A stretch of DNA of 64,000 bases, taken from the NCBI GenBank assembly GCA_014843695.1, contig CM026390.1, forward strand, positions 9,308,977 through 9,372,976. The letters are read 5' to 3'. Under the pieces are notes generated by a model that was not told where the DNA came from, did no database searches, and saw only the letters and a list, made by a program, of their open reading frames with translations. The first letter of the stretch is position 1, and every line of letters begins with the position of its first letter. Source of the stretch: Archivesica marissinica (Eukaryota > Mollusca > Bivalvia > Venerida > Vesicomyidae). This document shows positions 34,286-45,668 of the stretch, in pieces. The position numbers were made by a program, and so were the translations under genes.

Positions 34286-37200
34286 ACTGGGATACTCTAC
34301 AGGCCCGGACTATCAGGGCCTTATAGTAGTTACGTGCCTGCTTGCAATGGCAGCTATATGTGGGAAGCGATTAAAGTGTTGTATGGTGTTTATTTACTGG
34401 GATACTCTACAGGCCCGGACTATCAGGGCCTTATAGTAGTTACGTGCCTGCTTGCAATGGCAGCTATATGTGGGAAGCGATTAAAGTGTTGTATGGTGTT
34501 TATTTACTGGGATACTCTACAGGCCCGGACTATCAGGGCCTTATAGTAGCTACGTGCCTGCTTGCAATGGCAGCTATATGTGGGAAGCGATTAAAGTGTT
34601 GTATGGTGTTTATTTACTGGGATACTCTACAGGCCCGGACTATCAGGGCCTTATAGTAGTTACGTGCCTGCTTGCAATGGCAGCTATATGTGGGAAGCGA
34701 TTAAAGTGTTGTATGGTGTTTATTTACTGGGATACTCTACAGGCCCGGACTATCAGGGCCTTATAGTAGTTACGTGCCTGCTTGCAATGGCAGCTATATG
34801 TGGGAAGCGATTAAAGTGTTGTATGGTGTTTATTTACTGGGATACTCTACAGGCCCGGACTATCAGGGCCTTATAGTAGTTACGTGCCTGCTTGCAATGG
34901 CAGCTATATGTGGGAAGCGATTAAAGTGTTGTATGGTGTTTATTTACTGGGATACTCTACAGGCCCGGACTATCAGGGCCTTATAGTAGTTACGTGCCTG
35001 CTTGCAATGGCAGCTATATGTGGGAAGCGATTAAAGTGTTGTATGGTGTTTATTTACTGGGATACTCTACAGGCCCGGACTATCAGGGCCTTATAGTAGT
35101 TACGTGCCTGCTTGCAATGGCAGCTATATGTGGGAAGCGATTAAAGTGTTGTATGGTGTTTATTTACTGGGATACTCTACAGGCCCGGACTATCAGGGCC
35201 TTATAGTAGTTACGTGCCTGCTTGCAATGGCAGCTATATGTGGGAAGCGATTAAAGTGTTGTATGGTGTTTATTTACTGGGATACTCTACAGGCCCGGAC
35301 TATCAGGGCCTTATAGTAGTTACGTGCCTGCTTGCAATGGCAGCTATATGTGGGAAGCGATTAAAGTGTTGTATGGTGTTTATTTACTGGGATACTCTAC
35401 AGGCCCGGACTATCAGGGCCTTATAGTAGTTACGTGCCTGCTTGCAATGGCAGCTATATGTGGGAAGCGATTAAAGTGTTGTATGGTGTTTATTTACTGG
35501 GATACTCTACAGGCCCGGACTATCGGGGCCTTATAGTAGCTACGTGCCTGCTTGCAATGGCAGCTATATGTGGGAAGCGATTAAAGTGTTGTATGGTGTT
35601 TATTTACTGGGATACTCTACAGGCCCGGACTATCGGGGCCTTATAGTAGTTACGTGCCTGCTTGCAATGGCAGCTATATGTGGGAAGCGATTAAAGTGTT
35701 GTATGGTGTTTATTTACTGGGATNNNNNNNNNNNNNNNNNNNNNNNNNNNNNNNNNNNNNNNNNNNNNNNNNNNNNNNNNNNNNNNNNNNNNNNNNNNNN
35801 NNNNNNNNNNNNNNNNNNNNNNNNNNNNNNNNNNNNNNNNNNNNNNNNNNNNNNNNNNNNNNNNNNNNNNNNNNNNNNNNNNNNNNNNNNNNNNNNNNNN
35901 NNNNNNNNNNNNNNNNNNNNNNNNNNNNNNNNNNNNNNNNNNNNNNNNNNNNNNNNNNNNNNNNNNNNNNNNNNNNNNNNNNNNNNNNNNNNNNNNNNNN
36001 NNNNNNNNNNNNNNNNNNNNNNNNNNNNNNNNNNNNNNNNNNNNNNNNNNNNNNNNNNNNNNNNNNNNNNNNNNNNNNNNNNNNNNNNNNNNNNNNNNNN
36101 NNNNNNNNNNNNNNNNNNNNNNNNNNNNNNNNNNNNNNNNNNNNNNNNNNNNNNNNNNNNNNNNNNNNNNNNNNNNNNNNNNNNNNNNNNNNNNNNNNNN
36201 NNNNNNNNNNNNNNNNNNNNNNNNNNNNNNNNNNNNNNNNNNNNNNNNNNNNNNNNNNNNNNNNNNNNNNNNNNNNNNNNNNNNNNNNNNNNNNNNNNNN
36301 NNNNNNNNNNNNNNNNNNNNNNNNNNNNNNNNNNNNNNNNNNNNNNNNNNNNNNNNNNNNNNNNNNNNNNNNNNNNNNNNNNNNNNNNNNNNNNNNNNNN
36401 NNNNNNNNNNNNNNNNNNNNNNNNNNNNNNNNNNNNNNNNNNNNNNNNNNNNNNNNNNNNNNNNNNNNNNNNNNNNNNNNNNNNNNNNNNNNNNNNNNNN
36501 NNNNNNNNNNNNNNNNNNNNNNNNNNNNNNNNNNNNNNNNNNNNNNNNNNNNNNNNNNNNNNNNNNNNNNNNNNNNNNNNNNNNNNNNNNNNNNNNNNNN
36601 NNNNNNNNNNNNNNNNNNNNNNNNNNNNNNNNNNNNNNNNNNNNNNNNNNNNNNNNNNNNNNNNNNNNNNNNNNNNNNNNNNNNNNNNNNNNNNNNNNNN
36701 NNNNNNNNNNNNNNNNNNNNNNNAAGCGATTAAAGTGTTGTATGGTGTTTATTTACTGGGATACTCTACAGGCCCGGACTATCAGGGCCTTATAGTAGTT
36801 ACGTGCCTGCTTGCAATGGCAGCTATATGTGGGAAGCGATTAAAGTGTTGTATGGTGTTTATTTACTGGGATACTCTACAGGCCCGGACTATCAGGGCCT
36901 TATAGTAGTTACGTGCCTGCTTGCAATGGCAGCTATATGTGGGAAGCGATTAAAGTGTTGTATGGTGTTTATTTACTGGGATACTCTACAGGCCCGGACT
37001 ATCAGGGCCTTATAGTAGTTACGTGCCTGCTTGCAATGGCAGCTATATGTGGGAAGCGATTAAAGTGTTGTATGGTGTTTATTTACTGGGATACTCTACA
37101 GGCCCGGACTATCAGGGCCTTATAGTAGTTACGTGCCTGCTTGCAATGGCAGCTATATGTGGGAAGCGATTAAGTGTTGTATGGTGTTTATTTACTGGGA

Positions 37201-40200
37201 TACTCTACAGGCCCGGACTATCTGGGCCTTATAGTAGTTACGTGCCTGCTTGCAATGGCAGCTATATGTGGGAAGCGATTAAAGTGTTGTATGGTGTTTA
37301 TTTACTGGGATACTCTACAGGCCCGGACTATCGGGGCCTTATAGTAGCTACGTGCCTGCTTGCAATGGCAGCTATATGTGGGAAGCGATTAAAGTGTTGT
37401 ATGGTGTTTATTTACTGGGATACTCTACAGGCCGGACTATCAGGGCCTTATAGTAGTTACGTGCCTGCTTGCAATGGCAGCTATATGTGGGAAGCGATTA
37501 AAGTGTTGTATGGTGTTTATTTACTGGGATACTCTACAGGCCCGGACTATCAGGGCCTTATAGTAGTTACGTGCCTGCTTGCAATGGCAGCTATATGTGG
37601 GAAGCGATTAAAGTGTTGTATGGTGTTTATTTACTGGGATACTCTACAGGCCGGACTATCAGGGCCTTATAGTAGTACGTGCCTGCTTGCAATGGCAGCT
37701 ATATGTGGGAAGCGATTAAAGTGTTGTATGGTGTTTATTTACTGGGATACTCTACAGGCCCGGACTATCAGGGCCTTATAGTAGTTACGTGCCTGCTTGC
37801 AATGGCAGCTATATGTGGGAAGCGATTAAAGTGTTGTATGGTGTTTATTTACTGGGATACTCTACAGGCCCGGACTATCAGGGCCTTATAGTAGTTACGT
37901 GCCTGCTTGCAATGGCAGCTATATGTGGGAAGCGATTAAAGTGTTGTATGGTGTTTATTTACTGGGATACTCTACAGGCCCGGACTATCAGGGCCTTATA
38001 GTAGTTACGTGCCTGCTTGCAATGGCAGCTATATGTGGGAAGCGATTAAAGTGTTGTATGGTGTTTATTTACTGGGATACTCTACAGGCCCGGACTATCA
38101 GGGCCTTATAGTAGTTACGTGCCTGCTTGCAATGGCAGCTATATGTGGGAAGCGATTAAAGTGTTGTATGGTGTTTATTTACTGGGATACTCTACAGGCC
38201 CGGACTATCAGGGCCTTATAGTAGTACGTGCCTGCTTGCAATGGCAGCTATATGTGGGAAGCGATTAAAGTGTTGTATGGTGTTTATTTACTGGGATACT
38301 CTACAGGCCCGGACTATCAGGGCCTTATAGTAGTTACGTGCCTGCTTGCAATGGCAGCTATATGTGGGAAGCGATTAAAGTGTTGTATGGTGTTTATTTA
38401 CTGGGATACTCTACAGGCCCGGACTATCAGGGCCTTATAGTAGTACGTGCCTGCTTGCAATGGCAGCTATATGTGGGAAGCGATTAAAGTGTTGTATGGT
38501 GTTTATTTACTGGGATACTCTACAGGCCCGGACTATCAGGGCCTTATAGTAGTTACGTGCCTGCTTGCAATGGCAGCTATATGTGGGAAGCGATTAAAGT
38601 GTTGTATGGTGTTTATTTACTGGGATACTCTACAGGCCCGGACTATCAGGGCCTTATAGTAGCTACGTGCCTGCTTGCAATGGCAGCTATATGTGGGAAG
38701 CGATTAAAGTGTTGTATGGTGTTTATTTACTGGGATACTCTACAGGCCCGGACTATCAGGGCCTTATAGTAGTTACGTGCCTGCTTGCAATGGCAGCTAT
38801 ATGTGGGAAGCGATTAAAGTGTTGTATGGTGTTTATTTACTGGGATACTCTACAGGCCCGGACTATCAGGGCCTTATAGTAGTTACGTGCCTGCTTGCAA
38901 TGGCAGCTATATGTGGGAAGCGATTAAAGTGTTGTATGGTGTTTTTTATGGGATACTCTACAGGCCCGGACTATCAGGGCCTTATAGTAGTACGTGCCTG
39001 CTTGCAATGGCAGCTATATGTGGAAGCGATTAAAGTGTTGTATGGTGTTTATTTACTGGGATACTCTACAGGCCCGGACTATCAGGGCCTTATAGTAGTT
39101 ACGTGCCTGCTTGCAATGGCAGCTATATGTGGGAAGCGATTAAAGTGTTGTATGGTGTTTATTTACTGGGATACTCTACAGGCCCGGACTATCAGGGCCT
39201 TATAGTAGTTACGTGCCTGCTTGCAATGGCAGCTATATGTGGGAAGCGATTAAAGTGTTGTATGGTGTTTATTTACTGGGATACTCTACAGGCCCGGACT
39301 ATCAGGGCCTTATAGTAGTTACGTGCCTGCTTGCAATGGCAGCTATATGTGGGAAGCGATTAAAGTGTTGTATGGTGTTTATTTACTGGGATACTCTACA
39401 GGCCCGGACTATCAGGGCCTTATAGTAGTTACGTGCCTGCTTGCAATGGCAGCTATATGTGGGAAGCGATTAAAGTGTTGTATGGTGTTTATTTACTGGG
39501 ATACTCTACAGGCCCGGACTATCAGGGCCTTATAGTAGTACGTGCCTGCTTGCAATGGCAGCTATATGTGGGAAGCGATTAAAGTGTTGTATGGTGTTTA
39601 TTTACTGGGATACTCTACAGGCCCGGACTATCAGGGCCTTATAGTAGTTACGTGCCTGCTTGCAATGGCAGCTATATGTGGGAAGCGATTAAAGTGTTGT
39701 ATGGTGTTTATTTACTGGGATACTCTACAGGCCCGGACTATCAGGGCCTTATAGTAGTTACGTGCCTGCTTGCAATGGCAGCTATATGTGGGAAGCGATT
39801 AAAGTGTTGTATGGTGTTTATTTACTGGGATACTCTACAGGCCCGGACTATCAGGGCCTTATAGTAGCTACGTGCCTGCTTGCAATGGCAGCTATATGTG
39901 GGAAGCGATTAAAGTGTTGTATGGTGTTTATTTACTGGGATACTCTACAGGCCCGGACTATCAGGGCCTTATAGTAGTTACGTGCCTGCTTGCAATGGCA
40001 GCTATATGTGGGAAGCGATTAAAGTGTTGTATGGTGTTTATTTACTGGGATACTCTACAGGCCCGGACTATCGGGGCCTTATAGTAGTTACGTGCCTGCT
40101 TGCAATGGCAGCTATATGTGGGAAGCGATTAAAGTGTTGTATGGTGTTTATTTACTGGGATACTCTACAGGCCCGGACTATCAGGGCCTTATAGTAGCTA

Positions 40201-40483
40201 CGTGCCTGCTTGCAATGGCAGCTATATGTGGGAAGCGATTAAAGTGTTGTATGGTGTTTATTTACTGGGATACTCTACAGGCCCGGACTATCAGGGCCTT
40301 ATAGTAGTTACGTGCCTGCTTGCAATGGCAGCTATATGTGGGAAGCGATTAAAGTGTTGTATGGTGTTTATTTACTGGGATACTCTACAGGCCCGGACTA
40401 TCAGAGCCTTATAGTAGTTACGTGCCTGCTTGCAATGGCAGCTATATGTGGGAAGCGATTAAAGTGTTGTATGGTGTTTATTA
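34286..40483 (+). repeat. 110-bp satellite array, at least 47 copies plus a gap
   Basis: Unit TTTATTTACTGGGATACTCT, ACAGGCCCGGACTATCAGGG, CCTTATAGTAGTTACGTGCC and further to 110 bp. Copies are almost identical. Variants are single-base (TATCGGGGCC, GTAGCTACG) or small deletions (GTAGTACG, AGGCCGG) and one damaged copy near 38944. GGCCC...GGGCC gives each unit a small dyad. It lies inside ADAP intron 6. Confidence 0.98.
35724..36723. other. assembly gap, exactly 1000 N
   Basis: A run of exactly 1000 N inside the 110-bp satellite. The round length suggests a placeholder, so the true array size is unknown. The flanking monomers would not be in register if simply joined. Confidence 0.98.
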
Positions 40484-40770
40484 GAGTAAAGAGTTACCGG
40501 TAATCTCTGAATATGGAAACTAATTAGTAATGGTTTTCATTTAAAGTCTATATTTGCAGTTATTTTCTTCAAAAATGTAATTGCACATTCATGTAGAGAT
40601 TTATTCTAGTGTTAACTTTTGCAAAGCACTATGTATCCAATTATTGTGGATGATGTACATAAATATTCTTAAACCTTTCCTTCATAGAAGCACCTCTTAA
40701 CACCATTACCAATACAACATACGTTGACAATACAGTAGCCAAACCAATGTTTATAATAAAGGCCAGAATC
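40484..40770. other. spacer in ADAP intron 6
   Basis: Nothing recognised. Confidence 0.5.
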
Positions 40771-41130
40771 TCATGTAGTCCCAGTAATATCTATGGAGGT
40801 GGGATAGATATGGCGACTACTTATCCACTGCATGATAGCTAAATGGCTGTCGTTTGTATGGAGATATAATAGTATATTAACCTAAATCTCTATGTAGTCC
40901 CAGTAATATCTATGGAGGTGGGATAGATATGGCGACTACTTATCCACTGCATGATAGCTAAACGGCTGTCGTTTGTATGGAGATATAATAGTATATTAAC
41001 CTAAATCTCTATGAAGTCCCAGTAATATCTATGGAGGTGGGATAGATATGGCGACTACTTATCCACTGCATGATAACTAAATGGCTGTCGTTTGTATGGA
41101 GATATAATAGTATATTAACCTAAATCTCTA
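40771..41130 (+). repeat. 117-bp unit, three tandem copies
   Basis: Unit includes TGTAGTCCCAGTAATATCTA, TGGAGGTGGGATAGATATGG and ATGGCTGTCGTTTGTATGGA. Copies differ at only a few positions (ATGG/ACGG, TAGCTAA/TAACTAA). Confidence 0.95.
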
Positions 41131-41239
41131 TAAAGGAAATGTTAAAGAGAGGTAATTTACAATAATTGAAGGTGAAAGTTAGTTCGTAACAACCAGTTTA
41201 CATGTCGTATTTATGAGCAGATATTATAAATTGTCCTAA

Positions 41240-41525
41240 TTAACCCTTTCAACACTACATATCTAAATAGTGAACACCTGTGTATGTGCTCATCTCCATT
41301 AATCAGCCAACCTGTATTAAGCAGTCAGTTTGCAGATTTTCAATATGATGTTTCATTATACAATTGACCTCTATTAAGCAGCCACCTGTGCTAAGCAGGT
41401 ACTTTCTGAGATTCCTTTGGCTGGCTGCTTAAGACACTGACTGTAGATTCAGAAGAGACGGTCTCTTCAGGATCTCCACTTTTTGCTAGTAATTTTACTA
41501 TTTTTAGTAAAAATTACCCACTTTG
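41240..41525 (+). mobile_element. TTAA MITE family 1, left half, itself carrying an insertion
   Basis: Begins TTAACCCTTTCAACACTACA. At about 41275-41445 a CTGCTTA-type MITE interrupts it (compare 61405). The MITE resumes at GACGGTCTCTTCAGGATC and stops after ACCCACTTTGATA. The missing right half is found at 44398-44495, 2.9 kb away. Confidence 0.72.
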
Positions 41526-42129
41526 ATATACAGTACGGAATATTTCACTATACATGTCAATGGTCGTTGACCCCGATAACCAGACCACCCTGTTATTCCG
41601 TAATACGACCAGTTAATTCAGACAAATGCCATTAATCCTATGCTAATTGAACCCCTAATACGACCGCGGGCGATTTTCTCACTTTCATTGATAAAACATT
41701 TTTAATTATGTCCCTGTTTTACAACAATTAAGCGACCACTTTATGGTATCAGTCAAGGTTAAGTGAGATAAACACGGAAGTGTTGATTGTAAATGATTGG
41801 TTTTGATCTTTTGTATATTGTCTGGAGTGGAGTATCGCAGCTAAAGTTGTACTGCATGTGTAAGGACTTGGGCACTCTGTCACAGGACTTTGCTAAAACA
41901 TCCAAGATGAGATCGAGAAACAATCCGTGAAAGTGAAGTGTTTATATAAGCAGTCAACCCGTGAATGTTTTTTTTAAATAATGAATGATTGATGATGATA
42001 TGTACTTTTCAAGGAAACTACTGTGCTTGGTATACACAATATAATTAATGAAAACAAGAAAATAAATGTTGAAAATAAATGGATTAACTCATTTACATTG
42101 TTCTTTATTTTATTATTTAAGAAATAATA
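41526..42129. other. nested insertion sequence, unclassified
   Basis: Starts ACAGTACGGAATATTTCACT directly after the split MITE. It contains AATACGACC motifs that resemble mariner-type MITE ends. No ORF. Confidence 0.4.
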
Positions 42130-42490
42130 AGTATCAACCGTGGTATATCGCAGAATAACCCGAGATTGAAGTTCTTATGCGTAGAAATATATCACGAAGG
42201 CCGACAAGCGAGAATAAAAGTTGTAACTGATCAATAATTTTATTTATTTTGTCAAATAAAACTGTACACTAAAACTGAAACGTTACTTAACAGATGGACA
42301 AGAGATTATCTGATTCTAAAAATAGCTCACTTCCGTGAATTCCAACGGTATTTTTTTTACAAACATCACGTGACTTTCATTCATAAAACTTTACACCCAT
42401 TGTATAAATGACGTAGCCATAGTTCAAGGTAGGTATATTGAATGACGTAGCATAGTTCAAGGTAGGTATATTGCAGAATAACCCGAGATT
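42130..42490. mobile_element. copy of the 32.5-kb TIR element, opposite orientation
   Basis: GGTATATCGCAGAATAACCC at the left and GGTATATTGCAGAATAACCC at the right, with a body matching the reverse of 32525-32985 (TTTTATTTATTTTGTCAAAT, GATTATCTGATTCTAAAAAT, CACGTGACTTTCATTCATAA). Confidence 0.65.
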
Positions 42491-42995
42491 GATTTTACTC
42501 TACATGTATGTATGTTATTAGCTGGGTCGTGTTAGAATAATTAATTAATTGTGATATACAGTTGTCTATGAATGGATTTACAATCGTAAACCATAGAAAC
42601 AACCAACCCTTCTGTAATTAAAACAGAACACCAAGAAATTGTCATATGTGAAAGTACATTGTACATGTAGTAAAATTATCATACTTTGGTCTTCTGGACC
42701 AAACTCGATAAAGAGACCACCCGCTAATAAGACCACATTTTGGAAGTCCCATAGGTGGTCTTATTATAGGGGTTTTACTGTATACTATACCAAAGTTCTA
42801 ACGCAACACTTCATAAATCAACAAACAAATCATTTAATATTGCCAACTCGTTAATGAAATTAAACACAGATGTAAATAATGCATTGCTTATGTACAGCAA
42901 AAATTAAAATTTAACAAATGATGTCGACGGTCGATGAGATTTAAAACAATATCAACGGACCTAACAAAGCAAATGTCAGAAAATCTGAATACAGT

Positions 42996-44092
42996 TTAGT
43001 AACGTTTATGGCCTCCTGCAGCATTGATCACGGCAATGTATCTGCGTCTCATGGATCTAATGAGTCGTCTGACGAAGGCAACGGGGATGTTTGCCCACTC
43101 CTGGTGGATGGCAACGGTCAATTCCTGTAATGTTCGCGGCTACACAATACGTCGACATACCCTCCTATCCAGCTCATCCCAGATGTGCTCAAGTGGAGAG
43201 AGATCAGCAGAAAGGGACGGCCAGTCCAGTATATCAATGTTGTTATTGCATGGGCGACATGTGGGCGTGCATTGTCCTGTTGGAATATCACGTGACCGGC
43301 ATATCCATTAACGTACGGCAGAACAACGTCACGTAACACAATATCTCTGTAGCACTGGGCATTGAGATTCAGGTAATGACGACAAGACCTATCTTTCCAC
43401 CATGGCTAATGCCACCCCACACCATAACAGATCCTCGGCAGAATCGGTCTGCCTCTATCACGCACGTGTCGCTATCTCCTCACGACGCCTAAATACACGT
43501 ACACGCCCATCTGTCTTATGGAGCGTAAATCTGGACTAGTCAGTAAAGATGACTTGATTCCATACCCTGGCTGCCCATGCTCTGTGTACTGTGCACCATC
43601 GTACCCGTGCCTGACGATGTCTGCGTGTCAAAACAGGTCCGACATAAGCACGGCGAGGGCATATACCGTGCTCACGTAATCTGTTTAGCACTGTCTGACT
43701 GCTAATTGGCCGCTTATGTGTGCCTATGATAACAGCAGCGGTAGTCGTAGCCGGAACTGTTCTGTCTCGCAGGTGTCTCGATCTGATTGCATTGTCTTGC
43801 TGCCTCGACGTTACACGCGTACGTCTAGGAAGGTCAGCGATGGTACCTGAAACGGAAATCAATAACATTGGGGGCACCTGTTAATAACGGTATAATGTAT
43901 TCGTGTCAAGAGTTGATGCAAATGACGCAAAAGTAACAAAACATGGCCCTTACCCGTTAGGATAAATCTTTCCCATAATCTGCCAATTGTAGACGTTGCG
44001 CGGTTCAATGCACGTGCAACCCGTCGCTTTGGTACTCCAGCTTGAACCATTCCAACTGCACGGCCGCGATCTTCAATGCGTAATCTAGGCAT
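42996..44092 (-). pseudogene. Tc1/mariner transposase with a 107-bp intron, broken
   Basis: Starts at MPRLRIEDRGRAVGMVQAG, a paired-like helix-turn-helix DNA-binding N-terminus. A canonical intron (ACGG|GTAAGG ... TTTCAG|GTACC) at 43847-43953 interrupts it between FILTG and TIADLPRR. Catalytic marks in order are WNQVIFTD (first Asp), FQQDNARPH (second Asp) and, in another frame, LSADLSPLEHIWDE (third acidic residue). The end is NAAGGHKRY and stop. Frame breaks occur between VIFTD and MLRDVVLP and again after HVAHAI, and an in-frame TAG lies near 43139. Spliced length of about 330 codons matches the family. Not functional as read. Confidence 0.85.
43847..43953 (-). other. spliceosomal intron within the transposase
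   Basis: GT...AG on the coding strand with donor GTAAGG and acceptor TGATTTCCGTTTCAG. Removing it restores the typical RFxxTGTxADxPR junction of Tc1-type transposases. Retaining it gives an unrelated peptide and a stop. Confidence 0.75.
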
Positions 44093-44397
44093 TATGTACA
44101 GCAGTAAGTTCAGTAAGAAATGTGTCAAAGTGAATAACAAGTGTCGGTGTATGAACCGGTATTGATTTTAAATCGACGAGTAACACGTTCTGCACGTGCA
44201 ATACATGATAGAGTAAACACCTTTATTGCCAGTGCATCATTACAATGTGAACAGATTTACTCGAGTGTGACACGAGTCGATTACGATTACTGTACATGTT
44301 ATATATTGAAAATATTATGCCAACGGCTTGAAAATAAATGTTAATTAATGTTGTTAATGAAATAAGAAATGCGTTAGAACTTTGGTATAGTACACAA

Positions 44398-44495
44398 TGT
44401 AAATGAACTAATCCAAATGTAATTTTCTGATTAATTGATTGATCTAAAAATATCATGGACCAGTCCATGTCAGTCACTTGTGTTGAATGGGTTAA
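44398..44495 (+). mobile_element. TTAA MITE family 1, right half
   Basis: Starts TAAATGAACTAATCCAAATG and ends CACTTGTGTTGAATGGGTTAA. It is the missing partner of 41240-41525. Confidence 0.75.
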
Positions 44496-44542
44496 AATAT
44501 GAATAAAATATTAGTGAAAAATGAGAATATAAGACACTAATT

Positions 44543-44878
44543 AGGCTCAGAGAATATAAAACTTTTCTCCAATCTCAAACTCAGTCTCAAGCTTCTGATT
44601 GGTTCAGCTGGCAGTAAAACTCAGAATCAACCAATCAAATAACTCGAGCTTGAATTTGAGATTTGAGAACAGTTTCCTAACCTCGGACTCATGATTACAA
44701 ACATCCAGCTGCACTTCTCGGAATATCTCATGTGCAGCACGACGTGAAACCTAGGCCCCGAGGTTATAAAACTTTTCTCAGATCTCAAACTCAAGAAATT
44801 TGATTGGTTGATTGTGAGTTTCACCAATCAGCTTGAGACTGAGTTTGGGATTGGAGAAAAGTTTTATAACCTCCAGCC
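44543..44878. mobile_element. foldback/MITE with about 60-bp arms
   Basis: The left arm contains TATAAAACTTTTCTCCAATC and TCAAACTCAGTCTCAAGC. The right arm is the inverse GCTTGAGACTGAGTTTGGGA and TTGGAGAAAAGTTTTATAAC. Inner repeats (ATTGGTTGATT, TCAAACTCAAG) make it a complex palindrome. Confidence 0.8.
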
Positions 44879-44892
44879 CAGGAAATACTATA

Positions 44893-45121
44893 AAGTAAAG
44901 TAAAGTGTTTGTTTATTATAGTGTTACCCCTATTTAAAGGGCCAGCCATTACTGACTTATGAGACACCTTTTATGGATATCCGTATTTCCCGAATCCTAT
45001 CCTTGTGGATTTATTTACAGCTCACCAACCGGCCATTTTAGAATGAACCCCTGACGAGGTTTGAACCGCCGACCTCCCTCTCCGTAGGCGGACGCAATAA
45101 CCACTAAGCCACGGAGACGGT
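44893..45121 (-). repeat. tRNA-derived SINE, family E
   Basis: On the minus strand the head is GTCTCCGTGGCTTAGTGGTT with the B-box-like GCGGTTCAAACC. The tail is on the left (TAAAGTGTTTGTTTATTATA on the + strand). It ends 27 bp before the last ADAP exon. Confidence 0.75.
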
Positions 45122-45147
45122 ACTATAAATTGTGCATTTTGTTTCAG

Positions 45148-45364
45148 AGTGCCTCGCCTAAAGGTGAAGTATATATCGGACATAAAGATGCAAAGTATTC
45201 AGTGGGCAACAGTACTCGGAGCAAGCCAGACATTCTGGAGTTTGTGCTGGAGACCCCGATGCGACATTATGAACTGAAGGCAGAGAGTATAGGGGACAAG
45301 GAAATGTGGATTGTCGCTTTAACTACCGTAATAAACAACCCACCCACGCCTCAAGACATTAAAA
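45148..45364 (+). CDS. ADAP1: ADAP1-like exon: PH2 strands 4-7 and C-terminal helix
   Basis: Acceptor TTTTGTTTCAG, donor AAA|A|GTAAGT, 72 codons plus one base. It reads KGEVYIGHKDAKYSVGNSTR, then KPDILEFVLETPMRHYELKA, then EMWIVALTTVINNPPTPQDI. It matches ADAP PH2 (GEVFIGSKESGY...FxFxCExExDxREWVAAFQxxVxxPxxPQxY). The Trp of EMWIVAL is the PH helix tryptophan. PPTPQDI corresponds to the short tail near the protein end, so only about 10-15 residues should remain in a final exon. The exon end is copied into the arrays just downstream. Confidence 0.95.
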
Positions 45365-45379
45365 GTAAGTAACAACAAA

Positions 45380-45660
45380 CGACCCATGTTACACACAATG
45401 CTCCGTCCACACCTCAGGATATATAGAGTGTTATAGCACACCCCATACCTCCAGACAAAAATAGTTGTAATTATAAACCACACCACCCTCAGAATATATA
45501 GAGTGTTATAGCACACCCCATACCTCCAGACATAAATTGTTGTAATTATAAACCACACCACCCTCAGGATATATAGAGTGTTATACCACACCCCATACCT
45601 CCAGACATAAATTGTTGTAATTATAAACCCCACCACCCTCAGGACATAGATAAAGTGTAA
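45380..45660 (+). repeat. 75-bp unit, three copies, related to the exon end
   Basis: Unit includes AAACCACACCACCCTCAGGA, TATATAGAGTGTTATA and CCCCATACCTCCAGACATAA. TTATAAACCACACCACCCTC is similar to the last exon bases and donor (TAATAAACAACCCACCCACG). Confidence 0.88.
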
Positions 45661-45668
45661 ATAGTTAC

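Larger units (their letters stand above)
42785..44390 (-). mobile_element. Tc1/mariner-type DNA transposon, 1606 bp
   Basis: TIRs of at least 21 bp: CTATACCAAAGTTCTAACGC at the left, with the exact inverse GCGTTAGAACTTTGGTATAG at the right. TA dinucleotides flank both ends. It carries a transposase on the minus strand. Perfect outer TIRs with a broken gene suggest moderate age. It lies in the nest that splits the TTAA MITE. Confidence 0.93.

Noticed and set aside
34334..40503. Dozens of 70-residue frames beginning MPACNGSYMW across the 110-bp satellite
   Set aside because: The unit is not a multiple of three, the frames overlap and depend on the repeat, and a 1-2 bp change in any unit alters them. 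No independent sign of translation.
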